Notes under the pieces: generated by a model
What the model saw: only the letters and a program-made list of their open reading frames with translations
Databases searched by the model: none
What the model was told of the DNA's origin: nothing
Program-made: the position numbers and the translations under genes
From: Edaphochlamys debaryana
Taxonomy: Eukaryota > Chlorophyta > Chlorophyceae > Chlamydomonadales
Direction of reading: 5' to 3'
Assembly: GCA_016858145.1 (NCBI GenBank)
Contig: JAEHOE010000001.1
Coordinates: forward strand, 2,170,001 to 2,234,000
Length of the DNA stretch: 64,000 nucleotides
In this document: piece by piece, positions 11,601-23,901 of the stretch
How the letters are laid out: each line of letters begins with the position of its first letter
How positions within the stretch are numbered: the first letter of the stretch is position 1

Positions 11601-14600
11601 GAACTCCACCGTGTAGTCCGACCAGCGCTCGGGGGCCTTGGCGGCGCTGCTAGAGGCGCCGTCGTCCGCACCGCCGCGCTTCTTGGCCTGCGGAGACGCA
11701 GGAGCAGGGACGGAGGTCAGAGAGTGATCACACCGCGTTCCACGACACGAAACGACATTGCTTGGCGGGTCCAGCCCCGTATTTGGTTAGGAGAGGGGTC
11801 AAGCCAGCGACAGCGCGTCTGTCAGTCTCTCACCTGGGTCTTGGTGGCGTTGGTGGTGATCTTCTCGGCCTTGGCCTTGGCGTCCTTGCCGCCGCCGCTC
11901 TTGGCCGCCTTGATCTGCTTCTCGTACTTCTCGTACGCCTTGTTGACCTCGCGCCGCTTCTGCTCGTACATCTCCTCGAACTGCGCGAAGTTGCCGCGGT
12001 ACTGGTGCAGCATGTTGTCGTGCAGATGGATGATGTCGGTCGTGACCGAGTTGAGGAACTCGCGGTCGTGCGACACGACGATGAGCGTCTTCTTCCAGCG
12101 CATCAGGTACTCCTCCAGCCACAGCACGGCACGCAGGTCGAGGTGGTTGGTGGGCTCATCCAGCAGCAGCAGCGTGGGCTGGATGTAGAGTGCACGCGCG
12201 AGCGAGATACGCATGCGCCAGCCTCCACTGCGCGGACACACGGACGGGAGGAGGAGGCAACGTCAGGATGGGGCAACCAGCGAGGTGGGGGAAGCTTGTG
12301 CGTGCTCCAGAGCACGTTGGCCCACCCTCCGCCAGACACCTGGCCTCCGAAACCCCGGCAACCCCGCCCTGCACCCGTGCTCCGGATCCTCCTGCTCGCC
12401 TGAACGACGTGGTGGTGCGCCGCTGCATGGCGTCCGTGAAGCCCAGGCCGTGGAGAATCTTGGAGGCGCGGCTCTCGGCGCTCGAGGCGCCGATCTGGGC
12501 CATGCGCTCGTAGATCTCGTTCAGGCGGTCCTGGGGGGTGCACGGAGAGAGGGGAAGCGGGGGCGTTGAGGCAGATGCACGGCGGGTCCCAAGTTAAGCC
12601 GGCCGCCGACTTGCCCACTTGTCCCCTCGTGAGCCAGACCCGGAATCGATCAGGAAAGCCAATCCGGCAGTCCCTAACATTTGCCACGAAGGCACACCGT
12701 CACCAACCTCGGGTGACCAGGTCAAGCGCCCTCCCCTTTCAAGCGCCCCGCCTGAAGCAAAGCCTGCCCGCACCTCCCAAGGCCGCACTCCCCCCCACGC
12801 CCTCGCGCACCCCACTCCACTCCGCGGCCGCACCTGCGCGTGATCGTGGTCGAAGTCCGCGGGCTGCTTGCCCTCCTCCTGCAGCTGCTCCATGAGCTCC
12901 TTCTCCTCCGCCCGCAGCGCCATGAGCTCCACGTCCGCCTCCACCACCGCCTGCAGGGCCGTGCTGGGAGGGGAGCAGGAGCAGAGCGAAGGAGAGAGGG
13001 TGGGTTGGGGGCGCGGCGAGGGCGGCGGAGAGGAGGGGCAAGGGGGGCCTGGTGAAGGGCAGTGCCGGAGCCCGGCAGAAGTGGGACGTGCTGAGCCTAG
13101 CAGACGGGCTTTGTCTCCCCATCTCAGTCACCGTTCCTGCCCAATGGATTGGGGCGGACAGCGTGCCAGATGCGTGGAATGCTACTCTTGCAAGGAATCA
13201 CAAAGTCCGACGTTACCGCGAAGCTCCGCTGGACCTGAGTACCTTGCTTGCAGGCTTGCAGACTGGACACTCAGCTATCAGGGCCTAGCTGCCGTGTGAA
13301 GATGTCTCCCCATCTCAGTCACCGTTCCTGCCCAATGAATTGGGGCGGACAGCGTGCCAGATGCGTGGAATGCTACTCTTGCAAGGAATCACAAAGTCCG
13401 GCGGTACCAGGAAGCTCCGCTGGACCTGAGTACCTTGCGTGCGGCATCAGACGACGGCCAACAGGCTGCAGCGTTTGGAACCTAGCGGACCTGACATGTC
13501 TCCCCATCTCAGTCACCGTTCCTGCCCAATAGATTGGGGCGGACAGCGTGCCAGATGCGTGGACTGTCACTCTAGCAAGGCATCACGAAGTCCGACGATA
13601 CCCAGGCGTTTCGAAGGACCACGAGAACCCTGCTTGCAGGCTTGCTGACTAGTGTTTTGGCTCCAGCTGCAATATCAGCATGTCTCCCCATCTCAGTCAC
13701 CGTTCCTGCCCAATGGATTGGGGCGGACAGCGTGCCAGATGCGTGGAATTTCGCTCTTGCAAGGAATCACAAAGTCCGACGTTACCGCGGAGCTCCGCTG
13801 GACCTGAGTACCTTGCGTGCGGGCAGACTCCTGCCGCCCGCTTGCCAAGCGCCAGGGCGCCTCCCACTCCCCTCTCAGCCCTCGCCCCAGACCCGCACTC
13901 TGGCCCTCCCAAACCCCTGCTCACCGGTCGTCGCCCACGATCTCCTGCTCCACCAGCAGCACATCGATGTTGAGCGGCACGGGGATCTGCCGCCGCGCCA
14001 TGAGCCGCAGCAGCGTCGACTTGCCTCGCCCGTTGGGCCCCACCAGGCCGTAGCGCCGCCCCGCCGCAATTGTCAGGGAGGCGTGCTCCAGCAGCAGCTT
14101 GCCCTTGGCGCGGACCGTCAGGTTCTGGACCTGTGGGCGTACAGCAAGTGGCACGGAGCATGTTGGAATGGGTCCGACGGTGCCTACACACAGCCCAAGC
14201 CGCAGTGCCCTTTTGGATTGAGTGCTGCCCAAAGCACCAGCCGCTTGCGCGCCGGTCCTGCCGTCCCAGGCAACCCAAGCCCCAAGGCCCCCTGGTGCGC
14301 CATGCCCCGCCCCGCCCGCACCTTGACGTCCGTGGCCGTGGCGGCCACGTCCTCGCTGCCCATGCCCTCGTACGACACGTCGAACACGTTCTCGTCCTCC
14401 CGCAGCGCGTCCTCCTTGGCCCGCACGGCCGCCTCCAGGGCCTTGCGCTCCTTGTCCGCCAGCTTCTTGTTGTCACGGCTGGTGCCGACCATGATGGGCG
14501 CCTTGGTGGCCTCCTCATCAACGTGGCCGCGCTCCTCGAAGTCGTCCTCCTCCTCAGAGGAGGGCAGGTCGATGCCGGCTAGGTAGTCATTGGACTTGGA

Positions 14601-15355
14601 CTTGGAGGGCGGCGGCGCGCCGCGCGCGGGCGGGCCGCGAGGGGCAGGCGCCGGCTTGGAGGTCGAGGGGCCGTCCTTGTCCTTCTTCTCCTTTTTCTCC
14701 TTCTTCTCCTTGTCGCCGGACTTCTCTGGGGGCGTCAGGGGGGAGTGGGAGGGGTGGCGTGAGCAATGGGTCAGCAGAGCCGCATGGCCAGAGTGGAGGG
14801 TCGGCAGGCTAGCTGGGGCGGGCAGAGGGGTGCTGAAGGGCCTCGCCGTGCGCAGCCCAGCACCCGCCCCCCGCAGGCAACGAAGGGGCAGCGGGGAGCT
14901 CACCCGACTTCTCCTTCTTCTCCTTGTCGGACTTGTCCTTCTTGGGCTTGTCCTGTGGGGGCAGGGCAGGGGCGACGGGGCAAGGGACGGGAGCTGCGGT
15001 GAGGCCCAGCGGGCAGGCCTGGGCATCGTGGGCCCCCGAGCCGGATGGCAGCCTACAGCTTCCACCCGCGCCAGGGCGCTCCGACAAGCGCTTCGCGGCG
15101 GGCCCGAAGGCCGCGATGCGATGCAGATGAACGACCTTTCGCACAGTGTGTCACTGTCTTGCGGAGCATCCACGTAGAATCTCAAGCATCACGAAGCACA
15201 AGAGCTATTGTGCAGCACCGGCGACCTCGACAACCAGCGCTGCGGCGCTTCCCGCGCGGGCAGCTCACCTCCTTGCCCTCCTTGTCCTTCTTCTCCTTCT
15301 TCTCCTTGCCCTCCTCCTTGTCCTTCTTCTTCTTCTTCTCCTCCTCAACCGCCAT
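8638..15355 (-). CDS. ABC-F family ATPase (GCN20/ABCF-type)
   Basis: Soluble twin-ATPase of the ABC-F family, which acts on ribosomes or in translational control (GCN20, ABCF1); it has no membrane domain. Thirteen exons: 15355-15269, 14952-14904, 14725-14322, 14130-13925, 12963-12834, 12530-12400, 12227-11834, 11687-11527, 10470-10406, 10289-10177, 9988-9832, 9146-9012, 8813-8638; 735 residues. A Lys/Glu-rich tail (about 1-75) precedes domain 1, with Walker [10 protein letters not shown] near 211, signature SGGWR at 336 and Walker [13 protein letters not shown] near 355. A linker of charged helices follows. Domain 2 has Walker [10 protein letters not shown] near 543, LSGGQ at 632 and [12 protein letters not shown] near 650. 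Intron 6 (12228-12399) has a GC donor, required to rebuild TSFSGGW. Introns 4, 8 and 11 carry minisatellites. Assignment to a subfamily is inference; the Lys-rich tail resembles plant ABCF4. Confidence 0.95.
9275..9681. repeat. Minisatellite A, 163-bp unit, 2.5 copies (ABCF intron 11)
   Basis: Units start at 9275, 9438 and 9601, exactly 163 bases apart and almost identical; the third stops after about 80 bases. The unit starts TGGCTCAGAGAGAAAGG and contains CTCAGCGAAGTATGAG, a 16-mer also found in minisatellite B. Confidence 0.95.
10571..11397. repeat. Minisatellite B, 160-201 bp unit, five copies (ABCF intron 8)
   Basis: Copies begin GTTGCTCAGG at 10571, 10731, 10921, 11122 and 11308. The core, GACCCGCTGGGTCTCAGCG followed by AAGTATGAGGCT, is nearly invariant; spacers between cores vary. 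The repeat fills most of the 1,056-base intron between exons 8 and 9. Confidence 0.93.
13112..13828. repeat. Minisatellite C, 184-194 bp unit, four copies (ABCF intron 4)
   Basis: Copies begin TGTCTCCCCATCTCAGTCAC at 13112, 13303, 13497 and 13681. Each carries a conserved core of about 135 bases including GGATTGGGGCGGACAGCGTG, followed by variable spacer. It is unrelated to units A and B. Confidence 0.93.
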
Positions 15356-16433
15356 CTTGGATGCGCGGTGAGCTAACGGGCGAGAACTAGGCGATGGGCG
15401 CCTGCCCGAGCGGCTGCCCCGCTCCGCGCTAGTCTTGGGCCCTAATCAGACCTCAAGGCAGTAAGTGGCAAGTTCTACGGGCGTTACGGCGGCCCGAGCG
15501 CCAAACGGCAGCTGATTTCGGCGGCGGCTCCAAACGCTTGAGCCGGTGAAGCAGTCGTTATGTGCGCCTGGCAGGTTATCTTGTACCGCCGGTCAGGCTA
15601 TGATTAAACGCTAGAGGTGCTCGAGCCTGTAGAAGAAGCAGACGTCGAGATGGCAGCCCCCCCGCGATTCAGGACCTCGCCTGGGCCCCGGTGTAGATCC
15701 ACGCGCGTAGCATAGCTTCATTGAGCTGCTCAAGGCAGTATCGAACGCGCCCACATTGCGGCAAGCGAGGCTGCGCGAGAGCCTGGGGCCGAACCCCGGG
15801 TCGCCCGCACCAACCCTTCCACACCAGCTACGCCTGCCTCCCGCCCCCTGTCAGCTCCCCCCCAGCCAGCCTCCTTGAGCACGTCGGTGCGCGCGCAGTC
15901 TTCTTGAAGCTGGTCTGCACCTTCCTAGCCAATTGTGGTCGGCGTGGTGGAGGTCAAGACTCAGTGTCACGGCCCTCGCTCAGTGCTACCGTTTGCTCCC
16001 ACCCCGACCGAGACCACTGGCTGCATAGATAGCCCACGATGGCTACTCAGAGCCGGGTATTGGGAGGCTGACTGTTGCACGATTTGCTTCAATGCTCTAC
16101 AGCGCCTCAGCTATCCTGCCTCCGCGCCCATGCGGCGCCTTCCAGTCCTCCGCGGACCCTCCGCTCCTTCAACGGGAGCCTCGCGTGCCTCGTTACCCGT
16201 GCCTAAGTCTACACCGTCATCGGGCTACGGCTGCCTTGCTTGCCGGCAGCCCCCTCCAGCAGCCCCTCCCCCTCACTTCCACTCCGCCCAGCATCCGCAC
16301 AAACCCATGTCTGCGAATGGGTTTGCTTGAGGCCCGCAACCCCTGCAAGGTCTTAACATCCACTCCCCGCCCGTGCTCCTCCACCCCTCCACCCCCGGAT
16401 GCCTGCCCCCATTCCCGCGCCGGCTCAGTCAGC
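15356..16433. other. Intergenic: ABCF promoter and PWP1 3' region
   Basis: About 1.1 kb between two minus-strand genes. Left part: ABCF 5' leader and promoter, with no clear TATA box. Right part: PWP1 3' untranslated region. I see no further gene. Confidence 0.6.
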
Positions 16434-19400
16434 TCAGTCATCGTCCACCGCCGCGCCGCCGCCAGGCGTGGGCATCGTGGCCGCGAATGCAGGGTACTTT
16501 GACCGCACCGCCGCGTGTGCGCGCACGTCCCACACCACCACCTCGCCGCCCGCGCCTCCCGCCGCCAGCAGGTGGCCCGCGTCCCCGCAGAAGCCGGCCG
16601 AGAACACCGCCCCCGTGTTGAGCTCCTGCGCGCACACCAGGCTGGGAGCGTTGCCGGACACGTCCCACAGCTTGACCTGCGGCCGGGAGGGGAGGCGCGC
16701 CGAAGTACGGAGGGTGGCGGAGACCGGTCAGTGCAATCACACCGGGGTTGGGGATGTCCAGTCAGGGATCAGGCGTGTGAGAAGCAGACCAGAGGCACGT
16801 GGAGCAAGGCCTCGCGCCAGCCTTGTCCGTGGCCGCTGCGTCGCTCCTGCGCAGGATGGCGACCTGCAAAGCCACGCCTGCCAGCCTGCTGCCCCAGTTT
16901 CCCCCCCGCCGCCCCCGCGCTCGCCTTCTTGTCTGTGGAGCCTGTGGCCAGCAGCCCCTTGACGGCGGGGCAGAAGCTGAGCGTGCAGGCGGGCTTGTCG
17001 TGCGCCGACAGCCGGAAGAGCGGGGCGCTGCCTGCGGGGTCAGGAAGCAGGGAAGGTAGCAAATCAAGTTGGTACGTCGCCAAGCTCGCAACCTCTCTTA
17101 GCGACAGCGCGCGGCCCCCTGCCAGTCAGCCCCGCCGCGAACTGACGGTAGCGATTGCTCCACGGCCCCGAGCCCCCCAGTACGAGCCTGCGGCCTGCCC
17201 AAGGCTCCGCCCCATCCGCACGGCGCCGTCGGTGCCCTCCGCCAGGCCCAAGCAGCCCACCGCCCTAGCAGCGCCACGCACCCGCGCCCTTTCTTGCGTC
17301 CATCTGCGCCACAACGCCGTCCTCTGAGGACACCAGGAAGCAGGTGGGGTCGTGCGGGTTCCAGCACAGCGCCTCCACGTCAGCCGACACGCGCCACCGG
17401 GCGGGGTCGCCCTGGGGCGTGCGTGCGTCCGCCTGCAGGGAACGGGAGGAGAGTTGAAAGGGCAAGCGCGAGGCCGTGAGAGGCGAGGGTGGGTGGGGGC
17501 TCCGATGGGGCCGGGTATAGGCCAGCTACACCGTGGGTGGGAGTACACCACAGCGCCTAGCATTGCTCTCGCGCCTCAAGGCACCCGCACTGACGCCGTT
17601 GCTGCCCTCACTGCGACTCCACCACAGCCTCGCGCTCCCTCCAGGCTCGCTTCCAAGCCAGCCTCACGCAAACACACCCCTGCCCACCCTCCCGCCGACT
17701 CACCAGGCACACGCTGCGGTCGAAGGAGCCCGTGAGCAGCACCGGTGACTCGGCGGGGTTCCACGCCACCGCCTGCACCTTGTCCGTGTGGCAGCGCAGC
17801 GTGTGCTCGCACACACCCTTGACCAGGTCCCACACCTGAGCGGGCGGGCGGATGGAAGCAGGGTGGAACGGGCAGTGGGCAAAGCTTCAGGTCACGGTCT
17901 GCCCGTATAGCCCTGCCGGCCTCGACTTGCTCCTCCTACGTCATATGTCAGCCTGCCGCGATGCGACCTCCACCTGGCCCGCTAACCTCAACCAGCCCGA
18001 TAGGGGCCGCTCAACCACTCTCCTCGCTCGCCTTGTCGGCGGTGCCGTGACCGGGTCCATCCCTTTGCCCCATCCCTTTTGCGCCACCTCCCCTTAGATC
18101 CTCCCGTCCATGCGCCCCGACACCCGTCCCACCAGCCCCTGCCTGCTCCTGCCCCCACCGCCGCCGCCCCGCCCCACCTTGACGGTGCTGTCTGCCGAGG
18201 CCGAGGCCAGCACGTTGCGGTACTCCCGGTTCCAGGATAGCCCCAGCACGCTGTCCTCGTGGCTGCCGGGCAGCAGCTTCACCTTGGTCTTCTTCTTCTG
18301 CGGAGGCGGGTGGTGGCAGCGGTATGAGGTGTGTGGGCGGGCACACTAGCAAGCTGGCTGACGGGGGCCGCGTATGACCTACCAGGCTGCAGTCATAAAC
18401 ATTGCACAGAGGGCTGCTGTCTGGGGCGGCTCTGGCTCACCTACAGGCCCGTCGGCACACATATGTTCCCGCCGGCCACCCTGTCCAGCCCAGCCCACCA
18501 ACTAACGGCCCTCGTATCCTCGACTCCACGACTCCTCCTCCGCCAGCGCCTCGCCAATTCCCCACCCCGCTCCTGCCCCCGACCCTACACCCAGCCCCCG
18601 CCCAACCGCCTCACACCCGCCCACCCCCACCTTTTTCTTCTTCTTTTTGTCGGCTGCGCTGCCGCCCGCTTCCCCGTCCGCCGCCGCCGCGGGGCCGCTG
18701 GTGTCGACACCGCCCAGGCACACGAGCGGCTCCACCGAGTCCACCACGTCCAGGTCCCACACCTCAATCGCGGGCTCTAGCGTGCCCACGGCCACCAGGT
18801 TCCGCCGTGCCGTGTCGCCCCGGGGATCGCAGTCCATCCAGGCGAGGCACAGGGGGAAGGCGGGCAGCAGGACCTCGTGGTGAACGTAAAGGTTGGCTTC
18901 CGACTGGGCGTCCGCCTCCTCATAGACCCAGACTTCTAGGTTGCTGACGTCGTCCTCGTTCTTGGCTGAGAGAATGATCAGGTCCGTGGGGCGGAGCGTG
19001 AAGTCCTCCACCTCGCTGTCGTCGTCGCCGAGCTGGAGGTAGGGGTCGGGCTCCCCCTCGGCATACTCGAGACGGGCCTTGCCCGACGTTCCCAACACCC
19101 GGTTGATGACGTCCCCCTCGTCGTCGCCTGACTCATCGTATCGGTCCATATCGAGCTCCCGCATCGCGGCCTCGAGGCTGTTAGCGCCTGGCGCGGTGCC
19201 GGCGGCCGCCGAGCGAGTGGACGCCATCGCCGACGCAACCTTGCGAGCCCGTGCCACGGCATCCTCCACGCTCTCGCCCTCCGGTGCCGCCTCGTCGCTG
19301 TCCATATCGGAATCTGAGCCAGAGGGCTCCGAGTCCTCCTCATCGTCGTCCCCTTCCGCATCCAGCTGCGCCCGCATAGCCTCCATTTCCTCTTCCGTCG

Positions 19401-19464
19401 GTTGTGCGACCGTCGGAACAGGCTTGGCTACGCCCCTGGGAATCCATTGTATTGCCGATATCAT
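16434..19464 (-). CDS. PWP1: Periodic tryptophan protein 1 (PWP1), WD-repeat protein
   Basis: Nuclear/nucleolar WD40 protein of the PWP1 family, linked to rRNA transcription and ribosome assembly. Six exons: 19464-18631, 18297-18178, 17835-17704, 17432-17282, 17031-16925, 16676-16434; 528 residues, near the usual size of about 500. It starts [15 protein letters not shown], the PWP1 N-terminal signature, followed by a Glu/Asp/Ser-rich acidic segment (about 25-75). WD repeats follow: [16 protein letters not shown], the [20 protein letters not shown] block, [12 protein letters not shown] with [32 protein letters not shown], and a last blade VKLWDVSG with [12 protein letters not shown]. Intron 5 (16677-16924) uses a GC donor, needed to join STDKK to VKLWDV. 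A Lys run (KKKKKK) spans the exon 1-2 junction. Confidence 0.95.
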
Positions 19465-21204
19465 TTTCGCGCAGCGGTTCGCAGGGCTTCCGTTCGGGGC
19501 GGCGGCGGGCCTGCCTGACTGGAGTGGGGGATAGCGGGATGATGTATAAGCAGTTAGATACTTGGTACAGGAGTAACGGACCGGCGCGGAAGAAAAAGGT
19601 TAGAAGGGTGCATCGCAATGCCCGCAACTCGCTCCCCTGGCCAAGTCAGCTGAGCATCACCGGCCTATCTGTACAAGGCTACTCGTTGGACTCGTATTGA
19701 ACTGGATACAGGAGAGGTGCGCCCGTGGGTCGGTGTCACCTTCTGCCCGTAGCCCCTCCCATCGTCTGTTCCGTCCCATGCCCTCTGCGCTGGCCTGGCC
19801 AAGCGTGCCCGCGCTGTACCTTTGCCTCCGTGTGCCTAGGCCTTCTTGGCCGTCGTGAACGCTGGTTGGACTTCAGACAAGGCCTGTGGTGACCTGTCAA
19901 TGCTGGACATGGCAGGCGGGCGTGCGACATCACAGGCTTATTACAGACCCACGCCACAAGGGCACAAAACAACGACAGCGCTAAAGCCAAAATTGCGGGG
20001 GCGCACCTACAAGATCCCCCCCTCCTCATCACGAGCTTCTGCCTCGAAGCGTCGCCACCGTGCTGCCGCACGGCATAACCCGCGGCCCACCCCGTCTACA
20101 AGCATGCGCTCCTCCACCACCACTTCCTTCACCAACGCCGAGGCATCCTGCTCTCCTGCATGCCACCCCAAATCGCCGACCAATAAGTCAACGCCGCATT
20201 CTTCCTTTAGGCTTGGTTCTTCTCATGGACACAGCAAGTCCCGAGGGCGGCGGGGCCCGGCTCCAGGAGGCGACGACAAGAGCCGGGCAGCAGCCAACCG
20301 CCGCGTGCCACAGTCCCGTCCTTCTGCACTCCCTCGACGCACACGCCCGCCTAAGCCCTCCTGCATATGCGCCTCAAATTAAACCGTAGCTAGTAGCGGG
20401 TGTCAGCCATGCGAACGCGCTCTTGCCTGCGCTGCAGCCCAGATTGCCGACGCGGCTGTGTTTAGGTCCTCGATTCGGCCGTGCGAAACCCGACAGCGCA
20501 AGCGTGGGCCCATAATGCCCCGGGGCCCAAGCGGCACTAAAGGCGCTTAAACAACCAGCACCCTCAAGCCGCCCCCACGCAAGCAGCTAGTTGGGCCCGA
20601 CCTCAGCCATGAAGCTGACCCAGACCCTGATGGCAAGATGCCGAACAACAACACATACTCTACAAAGACAGACTCACGCCAAGCGAGGGCAAGGGCAAAG
20701 GTAGCGCCAGCCACGAAATGAATGCCAACACTGAACGATTGCGCCGACTATATCACACAAGATGGGCCCACCCCAACGGGCCGTTTGTTACCGCTCCGGG
20801 AAGAGAAGACAGGGCACCAACCGTGGCTCCGCAGCTGCACTGGGCTCAAAAGACGCCCACACCGCAGCGGGCCACGGCTGCCGCAGCACGAGCCACACCC
20901 ACTCTCCTCATTCCGTTCCGTCCCCCGCAGGCGCATGTGCTCCCGCCAGCCCCACGCACCCCAGCCTCCGTCAAGCGCCAAATGCAACGCGTCCAACAGG
21001 CAACAGTTTTTCTTCCCCTCCCCTCCCCTCCTCTCAATATCGTCGAAAGGCCTCCGCGCTCGGCGACTCAGCACGCCACGCTCCTCTCGCTTGGCCGCTC
21101 GTGCCCGGTCCCGGGCTGGGTGCAAAGCCGCCCCACTCAGCTATTGGGCTCCGCGTCTGGGCTAAGTTGCCGAGCTTGAGCGCAGCCAACGCTCGGCTGG
21201 GCGC
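19465..21204. other. Intergenic: PWP1 promoter and LarB-like gene 3' region
   Basis: About 1.7 kb. The left few hundred bases should be the PWP1 5' region. The rest is probably 3' untranslated region of the LarB-like gene plus spacer. Many short frames overlap on both strands and none shows a motif. Confidence 0.55.
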
Positions 21205-23145
21205 TCAGTTGTTGATGCTCTTCGACATGGCCGAGGTCACTGCCGCCTCCGCCGCCTGCACGGCCGCCTGCGCCGCCTCCGCCGCGGACCGGACCGCGTG
21301 CAGCCGTGCCGCCATCTTGAGCATGCGCACCTGGCGGGGGGGGCGGGAGGAGGGCGAGGGCAGGGTAAGAAGACAGGTCAGCACAGCCCTTCAATTTTAA
21401 CACATGGGGCCACTAAAGAGCCTACAAATGTGTTCCAGCCCGCCCAGCAATGACTTCGTGCCCAGCCCGCCCCTGCGTCAGCCCCTGCAGGTGCCTGCTT
21501 CCCCAGGCCTTCCCCAGTCCCTTCCCCTGCAGTTACTCCAATTTGCAATTCCGCAATTCGTGCCTCCCCGGGGTCAGCTCTCCCGGCCAGCGCACCCTGC
21601 AGCTAGCAGTGCCAGCCTCTAAGCAAGCCCAGCCCTGACCCAGCCCCTTGCCCGACTTGCCGCCATGGCCGCGGCTCCAAAACCGTTGTCGATATTGCAC
21701 AGGCTGATGCCGGGCGTGTTGGCCGACAGCGCCGCCAGCAGGGGGGCGAGCCCGCCCAGCGAGGCGCCGAAGCCGGCCGAGGTCGGCACCGCAACAACAG
21801 GCGCCTGCAGGGAGGGGCAAGACAAGCATGTGTGAGCCGGCCCAAGCCGCTGCATAACATCTGCGACGCCCGCTTTGACATTGGCATCCCAAGTTAGCAT
21901 CCCAAGTGAAACAGCTCCCTATTGTAACCCCTGCTCCCGCCGTGTCGTCCCTCCGCACCTGCGTGAGCCCCGCCACCAGCGAAGGCAGCGCCACGTCCGT
22001 CCCCGCCACCACAATCACAACGTCGGCGGCGCGCAGACTGTCCAGGTTGGACAGCAGCGCGTGCAGGTTGGCGGCGCCCACGTCCTTGATGGGGAACGCA
22101 TAGGCGCCCATGTAGTCCGCCAGCACGCGCACCTGCGGCGAGCCACGCAAATAGCACCCCACACGGTTCAAGACGCTGGCGATATTGTTGCGCCTTAGGC
22201 CGCGTTGCGAACGGCCGCATTGCGAACGGCCGCATTGCCTTAAGCCCGCAGACGAACGAAAACAAATTACGCCCCGTGCGCTCAAAGGGCAATCGCACCT
22301 CCCCACCCGTAAGCGCAGCCCTGTGTGTCCCGGCCCACCTCCTCGGCAATCTCCTGGTCCGCCGTGTCCGCGCTCACAACCGCCATGGACCCGGGCAGCC
22401 GCCGCGGCTTGGGCAGCTGGTCCGCCGTAGCGCTGCGGAGCTTGAGCGTCCGCGCCCGGGCGTTGTACTCGACGCCTGCGGTAGGCGGCGGGAGGTTAGA
22501 AAGATCAGATCAATCTGACGCTTGTAGTCCAGCATTCAGGCTAGAGCCCTCACAGTCAGTCTGGGTTGGATCATGAACGACGCAGGGGCGCACCTGGTGC
22601 GTGCATGCGCACGGCCGAGTACGTGGCCGGGTCCACCCGTGCAGCCATAGCAACGCGTTGCCGCTCGGTTAGGCTCATCTGAGGGCGCCAACACGGACAT
22701 GCATCGGAAATGGTTACCGAGGTGTGGGTGTACCAGCACCAGCATGGAGGCACGCGCCGACGCGGGCGGGGGTAGGAGTGAAGGTCACGCCGTTACCTCC
22801 AGGATCCCAGACGACCCCCACGCACCAGCTTCATGGCAATCTGCTCGGGAGACTTGCCGGGGGCCCACACAACCTCTGGCGTGGCAAAGGCGTCTCCAGC
22901 AGTGGGGGCGAGCGGGGCAAGGTTGAACTCCTGTAGGCAAAGGCAGTCCGGGCGGACCTTGGGTCAGCTGAGCGGGAAACTGGACAGAGGACCCTCGTTG
23001 GCGCAGGCAGTCGCCCGGGCGACGCGGGCTGTGCATGCCGAGGGAATGCATATGCGCACCTGCCCGAGCGACCCGGCTCCCGTGTAGGCCGAGAAGCCAT
23101 TAGACCCTGCGCCAAAGATGTTCGTCGAGGAGCCAGGCCCGGAGC
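21205..23145 (-). CDS. LarB / NCAIR-mutase-like protein (5' end unresolved)
   Basis: Member of the LarB family, related to PurE, which in bacteria makes the nickel-pincer nucleotide precursor. Its role in algae is unknown. Seven exons can be joined in phase: 23145-23060, 22930-22826, 22678-22594, 22475-22339, 22132-21959, 21804-21661, 21330-21205. Family motifs in order are TPEVVWAPGKSPEQIA, AARVDPATYSAVR, GVEYNARARTL with RRLPGSMAVVSADTADQEIA, FPIKDVG with DVVIVVAGTDVALPSLVAGL, and VPTSAGFGASLGGLAPLLAA with NIDNGFGAA. The 41-residue C-terminus is an Ala-rich helix ending MSKSINN. The last intron (21331-21660) appears to use a GC donor (GCG-GCAAGT). The exon at 23060-23145 starts in phase 1, so at least one upstream exon with the start codon is missing; a possible donor AACCAG-GTAGCC lies on the minus strand near 23266-23277. 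A plastid or mitochondrial presequence is possible. Confidence 0.85.
22205..22238. repeat. Short tandem repeat, 15-bp unit
   Basis: TTGCGAACGGCCGCA is repeated twice perfectly with a partial third copy, inside the intron between exons 22475-22339 and 22132-21959 of the LarB-like gene. Confidence 0.8.
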
Positions 23146-23523
23146 CTGCGTTGAAAGGGGCGCGGCGTGAGCGTGACAAGGGCGACTGGGTTGCAACCAG
23201 GTCGCTCCCAACCAGCAGTACCGCCCCCGGGCTACGCCACTGTAGCCAAGACGTTGCCGGCTACCTGGTTGAGGCGCGCCCCAAACAGAAGCGCCAGGAC
23301 CGAAGTCTGTCACGCGATGTTGCACCACACAGCGTTTCTGTGTGATACCCCGCTGACCAGGGCCTCGCTGCTGCGCAAGTGACACGCGAGCGCCCCTGGA
23401 CGCGCTCCCAAGCCCCAAGCGCTTCAAGTTCGGTGGACGCAAGTCCCGGCGCTTCGCGGAGCTCTGGCTTACCCGTCGCGACGCGACAACGCAAGCAGCG
23501 ACGGCGCGGCGACCAAGCAATGG

Positions 23524-23901
23524 TGCCGCACGCCTTCCGCATCTTCAGAGCCTGCCGCACAGGCCGGTGGCACGAAGAGGAGAGCATCTTGGTCGCGCTG
23601 CTGTTGGGTGTTCTGGCCTGACGCGTGGTGTGGAGCAGGGTGAGCGCGCAATGGACTATGTGGCGGCTTAGCTTTTCCTCGAAAGCGTAAAGCGCTGGCC
23701 ACCCCAGATGGGGTGTCCTACGTCAGCAACGCGCGAGACACGGAAAACACAACCGACACCCGCCCGCCCCCCGCCCCCGCCCCGGCCAGCGGGTGCCCCT
23801 CCCGCCGCACAGCTCAGACACCCCGCCCTTCTAGCAAGCCATGCACACACCTCCCCGGAAGCGCACGGGTGTGGCGTGTGCTCCGCCCGCTTGTCCCAAG
23901 C
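23524..23901. repeat. 378-bp direct repeat, copy 1
   Basis: Runs from TGCCGCACGCCTTCCGCATC to CGCTTGTCCCAAGC and matches 25358-25735 base for base at a constant offset of 1,834, with only about three differences by eye. Function unknown. Both copies end just before a CTCACCATG, so the repeat could include a duplicated 5' leader or promoter. Confidence 0.93.
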
